A stretch of DNA of 64,000 bases from Merdivicinus sp050943495 (GTDB lineage Bacteria > Bacillota > Clostridia > Oscillospirales > Ruminococcaceae): contig JBMNPH010000001.1 in the NCBI GenBank assembly GCA_050943495.1, positions 451,417-515,416 of the forward strand, written 5' to 3'. Both the position numbers and the translations under genes were made by a program. A model generated the notes under the pieces. It was given only the letters and a program-made list of their open reading frames with translations, was not told where the DNA came from and searched no databases. Position 1 is the first letter of the stretch. Each line of letters begins with the position of its first letter. Below are positions 41,204 through 48,919 of this stretch, one piece after another.

Positions 41204-41259
41204 TATTTGGGTGGTTCGTTCCGGGTGACCGGGATGAACCAAAACCCAAATATTTTTTT
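41204..41259 (+). terminator. Terminator between two identical tRNA-Gln genes
   Basis: TATTTGGGT (41204-41212) pairs with ACCCAAATA (41244-41252), with an inner GGTTC/GAACC stem, followed by seven T. It should end most transcripts from the cluster promoter. Confidence 0.9.
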
Positions 41260-41299
41260 GCCAGTTTTGAAATAAATAATTGAATAAGAAAAAAGATAT

Positions 41300-41375
41300 T
41301 GGGGTGTCGCCAAGGGGTAAGGCATCAGATTCTGGCTCTGACATTCCGAGGGTTCAAATCCTTCCACCCCAACCA
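41300..41375 (+). tRNA. tRNA-Gln(CTG), copy 2
   Basis: Identical to 41125-41200, including CCA. It lies beyond the terminator at 41204-41259, and no consensus promoter is visible in the 40 bases between, so its expression depends on read-through or a weak promoter. Confidence 0.93.
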
Positions 41376-41380
41376 GATTC

Positions 41381-41418
41381 GACCGGGAGTAAGACATGCT
41401 CCGGGTCTTTTTGTTTTT
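41381..41418 (+). terminator. Terminator after second tRNA-Gln
   Basis: GACCGGGAGT pairs with GCTCCGGGTC with one mismatch, followed by TTTTTGTTTTT. Confidence 0.85.
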
Positions 41419-41534
41419 CTAGGAGATTCATTCGGAACGCCTGAATTTTGAGGCTTTGAAAACTTAATTGTCGAAAATTGTTGAAAAGAGAAAAAATATG
41501 CGAATGACTTTAGAAGCTTTGTGAAGAGTGCAGA

Positions 41535-41563
41535 TAGACCAGCTGGTCAATGTGTGTTATAAT
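41535..41563 (+). promoter_or_regulatory. Promoter with embedded palindromic TetR operator
   Basis: TAGACC and TATAAT are 17 bases apart. The perfect 12-base palindrome GACCAGCTGGTC (41537-41548) overlaps the -35 box and spacer, an ideal place for repression by the TetR protein encoded downstream. Binding is inferred. Confidence 0.65.
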
Positions 41564-41634
41564 AAGAAACATGAGAAGCACATGAGAAAAATAAAGTTAG
41601 CAATTTAAAACAATTGGAGGCATTTTGATATACT

Positions 41635-42285
41635 ATGATGAAGGCAGATAGCCGGCAGAAGATAATGGATGCTGCTATAACGGAATTCGCTACAAAAGGT
41701 TATGCCGCTGCATCGACCAATCGAATTTGCCAACAGGCAGCAATATCAAAAGGATTGTTGTTCCATTATTATAAAAATAAGCAGACTTTATATGAAGAAG
41801 TATTGGAACAATGTGTAAAGGATATGGAACAGGCAAGCTATCTGCCACGGGAACGGCTGTATGCTGCACCGGATATCCAAGAATTTTGTCGAAGGCAGAT
41901 GAATTTTTTTGCCGAGCATTTCGAACATTATTCAATAATAGGGGATTTGCTCTGGAATGTTGGAAAAGGGGAAGATTCAGAACGTGAGAAATTGCGGGAA
42001 AAGCTGATATCACATAAAGCAGAACGCTTTCGCTGTTTTTTGAATCATTGTGCGCTGCGCCCGGAAGTGGATCGGGAAGTGGCGTTGGATTTAATTTTGA
42101 ATGCGACAGATCAAATCCAGAAAAAATATATGCAAAAGATACATTGGCGTCAAGAAATTACGGAAAAGGCCCTTCAGGAATTTCGAGAAGAATATCATCA
42201 AATGCTGGGAATGCTTCTGAATGGAATGGTCATGCCGTCTGAACATAGAGCCGGGGAGGATACACATGCTGCGAGTGGGAATTGA
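41635..42285 (+). CDS. TetR/AcrR family transcriptional regulator
   Basis: A 216-residue regulator. The N-terminal helix-turn-helix is classical: MDAAITEFATKGYAAASTNR, then ICQQAAISKGLLFHYYKNKQ, split at the turn, followed by LYEEVLEQ. The ligand domain is not recognisable. TGGAGG lies 14 bases before the ATG, which is long; the next ATG is one codon later. Its end overlaps the acyl-CoA dehydratase activase gene by 20 bases, so it probably controls that operon, perhaps sensing an acyl-CoA or hydroxy acid. The palindrome in its own promoter suggests autoregulation. Confidence 0.92.
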   Translation: MMKADSRQKIMDAAITEFATKGYAAASTNRICQQAAISKGLLFHYYKNKQTLYEEVLEQCVKDMEQASYLPRERLYAAPDIQEFCRRQMNFFAEHFEHYSIIGDLLWNVGKGEDSEREKLREKLISHKAERFRCFLNHCALRPEVDREVALDLILNATDQIQKKYMQKIHWRQEITEKALQEFREEYHQMLGMLLNGMVMPSEHRAGEDTHAASGN

Positions 42286-45205
42286 TATCGGATCGACAAC
42301 GGTCAAGGTTGTAGTAATGCAGGATGAGGAGTTATTATTTAAGCATTACGAGCGGCATTTTTCACAGGTCCGGCAGAAAACAGCGGAAATTTTGAAAAAT
42401 GCTTCACGAATTATCGGGGAAGAGGAGTTTGCTGTCGCATTGTCGGGATCTGCGGGTTTTGGACTGGCAAAAGCAGCGGGAATTGAATTTGTCCAGGAAG
42501 TGTATGCAACCAGTAAAGCGGTCACATTTTTCTCTGACCGCGTGGATATTGTTATTGAGCTGGGCGGTGAAGATGCGAAAATCCTCTTTTTAACCGGCGG
42601 CGTAGAAGAACGAATGAACGGGACATGTGCAGGCGGCACCGGCGCATTTATCGATCAGATGGCCTCTCTTTTGGATGTGACACCGGAACAATTGGATCAG
42701 TTGGCTTCCCGCCATGAGAAAATTTATCCGATTGCATCCCGATGCGGCGTATTTGCAAAATCAGATATTCAGCCGTTACTGAATCAAGGTGCACGCAAAG
42801 AAGATATTGCGGCCAGTATTTTCCAAGCAGTTGTCGATCAAACAATTACAGGACTGGCGCAAGGCCGTGAAATCAAAGGTCGAGTGGCATTTTTGGGTGG
42901 ACCGCTGCATTTCTTTACTGAGCTACAAAAGCGGTTTACAGAAACGCTGCATCTGACACCCGAAGATGCGCTGTTTCCGGATTTGGGGCAGTTTTCAGTT
43001 GCACTCGGAACGGCGGTTTATGCAGAAAGTTCCGGAAGCCGGTTTACTTTGGAGGAATTGCTGCGAAGGATCGAAACAGCAAAGACAGATTTGTCGGCAA
43101 GCCGGCATTTGCAGCCGTTATTTGAAAATGAGGCGGAATATGAGTCATTTTTGGCGCGGCATAACCGTGCTTCCATACCCGAAAAAGATTTGGAAAAATA
43201 TACTGGAAAGGCATATTTGGGAATTGACAGCGGATCGACGACAACCAAAGTTGCCTTGATCGCCGAAAATGGAGATCTGCTGTATCAATATTACGGATCT
43301 AATCGAGGAAATCCGGTTCAGATCATCCGGGATCAGCTTATCCGGATCCGAACTCTCTGCGGAGATCGGGTGCAGATTTGTGGAAGTGCCGCAACTGGTT
43401 ACGGCGAAGAATTGATTCAGAATGCCTTTTCGGTCGATGCAGGACTTGTTGAAACGATGGCACATTTTCAGGCAGCACGCTTTTTTGAGCCAAAAGTCGA
43501 TTTTATCTTGGATATTGGTGGTCAGGATATCAAATGCTTCCGGGTACGGAATCATTCGATTGATAGCATTATGCTGAATGAAGCTTGTTCATCTGGATGT
43601 GGATCCTTTGTGGAGACCTTTGCGCGTTCGATGGGCTGTGAAATTGCAGACTTTGCGAAAAAAGGATTATTTGCCCGTAATCCGGTCGATCTCGGATCCC
43701 GGTGCACAGTTTTTATGAATTCCTCCGTGAAGCAGGCACAGAAGGATGGCGCCGGAATTGAAGATATTAGTGCGGGCCTTTCGATGAGCGTCGTTAAGAA
43801 TGCGATCTATAAGGTTATCCGCGCCCATTCTGCCAGCGAATTAGGCAGTCACATTGTGGTACAAGGTGGAACATTTTTGAATGACGCAGTGTTACGCAGC
43901 TTTGAACGGGAAATTGGCGGCGAAGTAATCCGCCCCAATATTGCCGGTTTAATGGGCGCGTATGGTGCCGCTTTGTATGCGAAAAATCTGCATTTGTCGC
44001 AATCTACTCTATTCAATTTGGAAGAATTGAAAAACTTTACCCATACAGCTCGATCGGTGAACTGCGGACTCTGTACAAATCACTGTGCGTTGACGGTAAA
44101 CACATTTGCTAACGGCAAGAAATTTATATCCGGCAACAAATGTGAGCGTCCTCTTGGCATGAAAAAAGGGGAGAAGCTGCCGAATATGGTGGAATGGAAA
44201 CTCGAACGTATTCGCAGCCTCAAGCCGATTGCGGGAAAACGTGGGAAAATCGGAATACCGCTTGCACTGAATATGTATGAGAATTTGCCATTTTGGTTTA
44301 CCTTCTTTACAGAACTTGGATTTGAGGTGGTCGTTTCTCCGATTTCGACACTGGACCTGTATGCAAAAGGCCGCTACACCATTCCCTCGGATACGGTGTG
44401 CTATCCAGCCAAAATGGTGCATGGGCATATCGAGTATCTGCTGGAAGAGCATGTCCCGGTGATTTTTTATCCCTGTCTGGCATACAATTTTGATGAGAAA
44501 AAGGGCGATAACCACTATAACTGTCCGGTTGTTGCCTATTATCCAGAATTGCTGAAATCCAACGTGACCCGTTTACAGGAAACGCGGTTCCTGTATCCGT
44601 ATTTCGGGCTGCACCGGGAAAAGGACTTTGTAAAAAAGGCTGCGGAATATTTTGGTGAGCAGTTTCCGGACATTACAGCCAAGGAAATCAAAAAGGCTTC
44701 AACGGCGGCATATGCGGCTTACGCGGAGTGGCGGAATGCAGTGAAGGCAGAAGGAAAACGGATTTTGGATTGGGCAGAGCAAAATAACCGCCGGATTGCA
44801 GTATTGGCAGGGCGGCCATATCATATTGACCCGGAGATCAACCACGGAATTGACCGACTGCTGACCTCCCTCGGTATGGCCGTTGTGACTGAAGATGCCG
44901 TTTCCGATATGGTAGAACCACAGAAAGTACATGTGCTCAATCAGTGGACTTACCATGCCCGTCTTTATAATGCTGCGAAATTTGTGACAACTCAAAAGAA
45001 TATGGAGTTGATCCAGCTGGTTTCATTTGGATGCGGCATTGACGCCATTACAACAGATGAGGTGCGATCCATTCTGGAGGACGGCGGAAAGTTTTATACA
45101 CAGCTGAAAATTGATGAAATCAACAATCTGGGTGCGGTGAAGATCCGACTCCGCAGCCTGCTTGGCGCAATGGATGAGCGGGATGCCGCTGCGGAAAGGA
45201 GTTAA
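42266..45205 (+). CDS. 2-hydroxyacyl-CoA dehydratase activase with two ATPase domains and DUF2229
   Basis: A 979-residue protein with two BadF/BcrA-type ATPase domains (about 1-265 and 317-570) and a DUF2229 region (about 600-900). Phosphate loops are GIDIGSTTVKVVV and GIDSGSTTTKVAL. Cluster Cys motifs are NGTCAGGTGAFIDQ and SRCGVFAKSD in the first domain, NEACSSGCGSFVETFA and SRCTVFMNSS in the second. Activases of this family hydrolyse ATP to push an electron into a 2-hydroxyacyl-CoA dehydratase. Related Firmicutes proteins are fused to the dehydratase subunit; here that part is a separate gene after 7 bases. The ATG at 42266 follows GGGGAGGA. The true substrate of this branch is unknown. 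Confidence 0.88.
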   Translation: MLRVGIDIGSTTVKVVVMQDEELLFKHYERHFSQVRQKTAEILKNASRIIGEEEFAVALSGSAGFGLAKAAGIEFVQEVYATSKAVTFFSDRVDIVIELGGEDAKILFLTGGVEERMNGTCAGGTGAFIDQMASLLDVTPEQLDQLASRHEKIYPIASRCGVFAKSDIQPLLNQGARKEDIAASIFQAVVDQTITGLAQGREIKGRVAFLGGPLHFFTELQKRFTETLHLTPEDALFPDLGQFSVALGTAVYAESSGSRFTLEELLRRIETAKTDLSASRHLQPLFENEAEYESFLARHNRASIPEKDLEKYTGKAYLGIDSGSTTTKVALIAENGDLLYQYYGSNRGNPVQIIRDQLIRIRTLCGDRVQICGSAATGYGEELIQNAFSVDAGLVETMAHFQAARFFEPKVDFILDIGGQDIKCFRVRNHSIDSIMLNEACSSGCGSFVETFARSMGCEIADFAKKGLFARNPVDLGSRCTVFMNSSVKQAQKDGAGIEDISAGLSMSVVKNAIYKVIRAHSASELGSHIVVQGGTFLNDAVLRSFEREIGGEVIRPNIAGLMGAYGAALYAKNLHLSQSTLFNLEELKNFTHTARSVNCGLCTNHCALTVNTFANGKKFISGNKCERPLGMKKGEKLPNMVEWKLERIRSLKPIAGKRGKIGIPLALNMYENLPFWFTFFTELGFEVVVSPISTLDLYAKGRYTIPSDTVCYPAKMVHGHIEYLLEEHVPVIFYPCLAYNFDEKKGDNHYNCPVVAYYPELLKSNVTRLQETRFLYPYFGLHREKDFVKKAAEYFGEQFPDITAKEIKKASTAAYAAYAEWRNAVKAEGKRILDWAEQNNRRIAVLAGRPYHIDPEINHGIDRLLTSLGMAVVTEDAVSDMVEPQKVHVLNQWTYHARLYNAAKFVTTQKNMELIQLVSFGCGIDAITTDEVRSILEDGGKFYTQLKIDEINNLGAVKIRLRSLLGAMDERDAAAERS

Positions 45206-45212
45206 CCCTACG

Positions 45213-46448
45213 ATGGAACGAGTTATTTTTACCAAAGAAATGCGGCAGACCCATACGATTTTGATTCCGACGATGCTGCCGATCCATTTCCGGCTGATGT
45301 CGCAGATTTTTAATCAGCATGGCTACAAAACCGAAATTCTGTCAAATGAGAGCCAATCCGTCATCAATGAGGGATTGCGCAATGTTCACAATGACACCTG
45401 TTATCCGGCACTGCTTGTCATCGGGCAGATGATTGACGCATTGGAGAGCGGGAAATATGATCTGGACAAGGTGGCGCTGCTGATTACCCAGACCGGCGGA
45501 GGATGCCGCGCTTCAAACTATATTCATCTGCTGCGAAAGGCGTTGCAAAAGAGCGGTTACGGCAATATTCCGGTCGTATCGCTGACCTTTGCGGGATTGG
45601 AAAAGAATCCAGGATTTCAGATTACGGTGCCGATACTGATTCAGATGGTATATGCGGTTCTGTTGGGAGATTTTCTGACCCTACTGTCCAATCAGTGCCG
45701 CCCGTATGAGCTGCATTCGGGAGATACCCAAGCGGCGGTTGACCGTTGGGAGAAAAAGCTTCTGGAGGATTTTGCTAAGACTAAAATCGTCCGATACAGT
45801 CATATCAAACGCTTTTATCGAGAGATTCTCGATGACTTTGCAAAAATTCCAAAATCAGATCAGAAAAAGCCAAAAGTGGGAATTGTCGGAGAAATTTATG
45901 TCAAATATTCACCGCTCGGCAACAACAATTTGGAAGCCTTTCTTTTGTCCGAAGGTGCAGAAGTTGTCGTTCCGGGATTGCTGGATTTCTGCATGTACTG
46001 CGTCTTTAACGGAATGGAAGATCGGAAGCTGTACGGTGGAGATTTTTGGAAAAGTGCGGCTAACCATATCGTTTATCAATTTCTGCTCAAAAAACAGAAA
46101 GATATGATTGATGCAATTCGTGAACATGGAGTTTTTGCACCGCCGACTCCTTTTTCGACGACAGTGACACTGTCTGAGCCGTATATCGGACATGGCGTGA
46201 AAATGGGAGAGGGATGGCTGCTGACTGCAGAAATGGCGGAACTCATTCATCAGGGTGTTAAGAATATCATTTGTACCCAGCCGTTCGGATGTCTCCCGAA
46301 TCACATTGTCGCAAAGGGGATGATTCGAGCAATTAAGGAAAAAAATCCGGATGCCAATATTGTGGCAGTTGATTATGACCCGGGCGCGAGTGCGGTCAAT
46401 CAGCAGAACCGAATTAAATTGATGCTGGCGAATGCCAAAACAGAGTAG
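45213..46448 (+). CDS. 2-hydroxyacyl-CoA dehydratase (HgdB-like) subunit
   Basis: A 411-residue protein matching the C-terminal part of large activase-dehydratase fusions. Seen: NVHNDTCYPALLVIGQMIDAL, split by me as NDTCYPALLVIGQ, then ITQTGGGCRASNYIHL, LLDFCMYCVFNGMED and CTQPFGCLPNHIVAKGM. These cysteines are likely iron-sulfur ligands of the dehydratase. AAAGGAG precedes the ATG by about 11 bases. It lies in a different reading frame from the gene upstream. Together they may form an ATP-driven radical dehydratase or reductase of unknown substrate. Confidence 0.87.
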   Translation: MERVIFTKEMRQTHTILIPTMLPIHFRLMSQIFNQHGYKTEILSNESQSVINEGLRNVHNDTCYPALLVIGQMIDALESGKYDLDKVALLITQTGGGCRASNYIHLLRKALQKSGYGNIPVVSLTFAGLEKNPGFQITVPILIQMVYAVLLGDFLTLLSNQCRPYELHSGDTQAAVDRWEKKLLEDFAKTKIVRYSHIKRFYREILDDFAKIPKSDQKKPKVGIVGEIYVKYSPLGNNNLEAFLLSEGAEVVVPGLLDFCMYCVFNGMEDRKLYGGDFWKSAANHIVYQFLLKKQKDMIDAIREHGVFAPPTPFSTTVTLSEPYIGHGVKMGEGWLLTAEMAELIHQGVKNIICTQPFGCLPNHIVAKGMIRAIKEKNPDANIVAVDYDPGASAVNQQNRIKLMLANAKTE

Positions 46449-46459
46449 GGGACAAACGT

Positions 46460-47281
46460 ATGCAGACAGTTTGTGAGTGGTTTTTGTACTTTGTGATATA
46501 CAGTATTCTGGGATGGGCATGTGAAACGGTATATTGTTCGGTGATTCAGCGAAAACTGGTCAACCGCGGTTTCTTGAACGGACCAGTTTGTCCGATTTAC
46601 GGATTTGGTGCGATTCTGGTCATTGCACTGCTTCAGTCGGTTTCAGATAACCTGTTGTCCCTGTTTCTGTCCGGAATGGTTGTTACGACTGTGTTGGAAT
46701 ATATTACCTCCGTAATTATGGAAAAGCTGTTTCACATGCGCTGGTGGGATTATTCCCATTTTCGTTTCCAGATCAACGGACGTGTGTGTTTGCTTAATTC
46801 ACTGATGTTTGGCGGGTTATCCGTTTTTATGCTGGTTGTCCTACATCCTCGTGTGATCGCATTGGTGGATTGGATCCCGAAATCCTGGATTGGTTGGATT
46901 TCGCTTGGAATTTTGGGGATTTTCTGTGCAGATACGGTTGTAACCGTTCGTTCGATTCTGATTTTGAAAGGAAAGCTGGAAGAAATCCGTCGGATTTTTG
47001 CAGAACTACACGAAAAACAGGAAGCGATTATGGCACAGCTCAAAGAGGAACTTCAGGAGAAAACCGAGGGAATGGAGGCACTACTGGAAAAATACCGGTT
47101 GCCGGAAGGAGGATCTTTCCGGGAATTTTTGGAACAGCAGAAGCATAAAGTCCTGGAGATGGGGCTGGAACGAAGCCATTCGGTTCGTCGTCTGATTTAT
47201 GCATTTCCGCACTTGAGTTCCACACGTTATTCAGAGGCTTTGGATAAACTGAAAGAGCGGCTGAAAAATATGCGGAAATAG
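46460..47281 (+). CDS. CmpB-type putative ABC transporter membrane protein with C-terminal coiled coil
   Basis: A 273-residue membrane protein of the ABC_trans_CmpB family. About five helices lie in residues 1-175. The family signature reads LGWACETVYCSVIQRKLVNRG followed by FLNGPVCPIYGFGA. The C-terminal 100 residues are charged and helical (EEIRRIFAELHEKQEAIM), a probable coiled coil, ending in SVRRLIYAFPHLSSTRYSEAL. No ATPase is next to it, and a transport role for this family is not proven. It begins 11 bases after the dehydratase gene and may share its transcript. Confidence 0.82.
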   Translation: MQTVCEWFLYFVIYSILGWACETVYCSVIQRKLVNRGFLNGPVCPIYGFGAILVIALLQSVSDNLLSLFLSGMVVTTVLEYITSVIMEKLFHMRWWDYSHFRFQINGRVCLLNSLMFGGLSVFMLVVLHPRVIALVDWIPKSWIGWISLGILGIFCADTVVTVRSILILKGKLEEIRRIFAELHEKQEAIMAQLKEELQEKTEGMEALLEKYRLPEGGSFREFLEQQKHKVLEMGLERSHSVRRLIYAFPHLSSTRYSEALDKLKERLKNMRK

Positions 47282-47292
47282 ATCAGAATGGA

Positions 47293-47320
47293 TTGCAATT
47301 TTATACAAATATGATATAAT
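47293..47320 (+). promoter_or_regulatory. Promoter of the mrp gene
   Basis: TTGCAA, a 16-base spacer and TATAAT with a TGA extension. Confidence 0.75.
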
Positions 47321-47383
47321 AAAATGGTGTGAAACAGCGACGCTGTTTGGAACATGGAAAAGAAAGAGAGAGGAAGCGTTTAA

Positions 47384-48223
47384 ATGAGCGAATGTACGCA
47401 CAATTGCGAGACATGCGGCGAAAACTGTCCTTCCCGGAACGGGGGAACACCGACCAGTTTTCTGGAAAAACCGCATGAGCTGAGCAGTATTAAAAAAGTA
47501 ATCGGCGTTGTCAGCGGCAAAGGCGGAGTAGGAAAAAGCCTAGTAACTTCGATGATGTCGATTTTGATGCAGCGGCGCGGATACCAGAGTGCTATTTTGG
47601 ATGCAGACGTAACGGGTCCGTCCATTCCGAAGATTTTCGGCATGAAAGAGCGGGCTATGGGAGATGGAACTGCAATTTTCCCGGTCAACACCAAAACGGG
47701 AATTGAAGTAATGTCGGTTAATCTTCTGCTGGATGATGATACGACACCGGTTGTATGGCGTGGTCCGGTCATTGCGGGAACAGTGAAGCAGTTCTGGACA
47801 GATGTTGTCTGGAATGATGTTGACTTTATGTTTGTAGATATGCCTCCCGGAACAGGAGATGTTCCGCTGACTGTATTTCAGTCCTTGCCGGTAGACGGCA
47901 TCATTATTGTGACTTCTCCGCAGGAATTGGTGTCGATGATTGTGACAAAGGCGGTGCGGATGGCCCAGCAGATGAACATTCCGATTCTGGGTGTTGTAGA
48001 GAATATGAGTTATGTCGTATGCCCGGATTGCGGAAAAGCATTTTCCATCTATGGTGAAAGCCATGTGGAGGAGGCAGCTGGACAGTATGGACTGCGTGTT
48101 TTAGGTCGTCTGCCAATTGATCCGAAGATCGCGAAAGCATGTGATAAAGGCACCTTGGAACTGTTTGAGGGGAATTGGCTGGATGCAGCTGCAGATACCC
48201 TTGAGGCTATGCTGCAGGAATGA
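47384..48223 (+). CDS. mrp: Mrp/NBP35 family iron-sulfur carrier ATPase
   Basis: A 279-residue P-loop protein that is expected to hold and transfer iron-sulfur clusters. The deviant Walker A is VVSGKGGVGKSLVTS (about residues 43-57), with DADVTGPSIPKIFG and VDMPPGTGDVPLT as the other nucleotide-binding blocks. The N-terminus has a Cys cluster (CTHNCETCGENC) and the C-terminal half has CPDCGKAF, both fitting cluster binding. GAGAGGAAG lies before the ATG. The next gene overlaps its stop by 4 bases. Confidence 0.93.
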   Translation: MSECTHNCETCGENCPSRNGGTPTSFLEKPHELSSIKKVIGVVSGKGGVGKSLVTSMMSILMQRRGYQSAILDADVTGPSIPKIFGMKERAMGDGTAIFPVNTKTGIEVMSVNLLLDDDTTPVVWRGPVIAGTVKQFWTDVVWNDVDFMFVDMPPGTGDVPLTVFQSLPVDGIIIVTSPQELVSMIVTKAVRMAQQMNIPILGVVENMSYVVCPDCGKAFSIYGESHVEEAAGQYGLRVLGRLPIDPKIAKACDKGTLELFEGNWLDAAADTLEAMLQE

Positions 48224-48672
48224 GTACGGAAAAGAGAAAAGCAGAATTAGCACAGCAGTATTTTGAGCAGGGATATAATTGCTGTCAGTCTGTTGTGCTG
48301 GCTTTTGCGCCGGAGATGGGCATTTCTGAGCAGACAGCGACTTTGTTGACCGCCGGAATGGGTGGCGGTGTCGGACGTCTGCGGGAAATTTGCGGTGCGA
48401 TATCCGGGTCAGCACTTGTACTTGGTATGATGCATGGTTCAACGGATCCAAATGATCGTGACCGAAAAGCAGCTCTTTATGCGGAAATTCAGCGACTTGC
48501 AAAAGATTTTGCAGAGCAGCATGGCAGTTATATATGCCGGGATTTGTTAGGCCTTCCGGAAGGAAGCGATCAACCGAAACCAGAAGCAAGAACTCCGGAA
48601 TATTATGCGAAACGTCCTTGTGCCAAGCTGATTCATGATGCAGCAGCTATATTGGAACAATATTTATTATAA
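48220..48672 (+). CDS. C_GCAxxG_C_C family redox protein
   Basis: A 150-residue protein with the motif that names the family: CCQSVVLAF (residues 21-29), then REICGAISGSALVLG (about 56-70), a Cys in YICRDLLG and a Cys in RPCAKLIHDAA near the end. The cysteine pattern suggests metal or redox chemistry, but the function is unknown. It overlaps mrp by 4 bases, which links it to iron-sulfur work. A terminator follows at once. Confidence 0.88.
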   Translation: MSTEKRKAELAQQYFEQGYNCCQSVVLAFAPEMGISEQTATLLTAGMGGGVGRLREICGAISGSALVLGMMHGSTDPNDRDRKAALYAEIQRLAKDFAEQHGSYICRDLLGLPEGSDQPKPEARTPEYYAKRPCAKLIHDAAAILEQYLL

Positions 48673-48673
48673 G

Positions 48674-48707
48674 AAAAGTCACTCTTCGAAAGAAGAGTGA
48701 CTTTTTT
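48674..48707 (+). terminator. Intrinsic terminator after mrp operon
   Basis: AAAAGTCACTCTTC pairs perfectly with GAAGAGTGACTTTT around GAAA, then a T run. Confidence 0.95.
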
Positions 48708-48831
48708 GTTTGGTCTTATATTTGAAATGAAATAAACTAGTATGTAAAAAACGTTACTAACGATTTGTACAAAACAGCATAACCATTTTCCGGAAAAAAT
48801 ACCATTTTGTGACTGGCGTGTGACCGGTGTG

Positions 48832-48840
48832 TGCTATAAT
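48832..48840 (+). promoter_or_regulatory. Extended -10 promoter of the surface-fibre locus
   Basis: TGCTATAAT is an ideal extended -10 box. No good -35 box lies 16-18 bases upstream (GGCGTG-like only), which may mean an activator is needed. The leader is about 75 bases. Confidence 0.6.
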
Positions 48841-48919
48841 AATATTCGTAAATTAAATCCAATATGCAAAATGGCAGGAGCAGCCGCTCCGTATTTTGAT
48901 AGATCAAGGAGGAAACAGT

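Noticed and set aside
41125..41375. Duplicated tRNA-Gln as attachment sites of an integrated element
   Set aside because: Only 99 bases lie between the copies, holding a terminator and no integrase or cargo.
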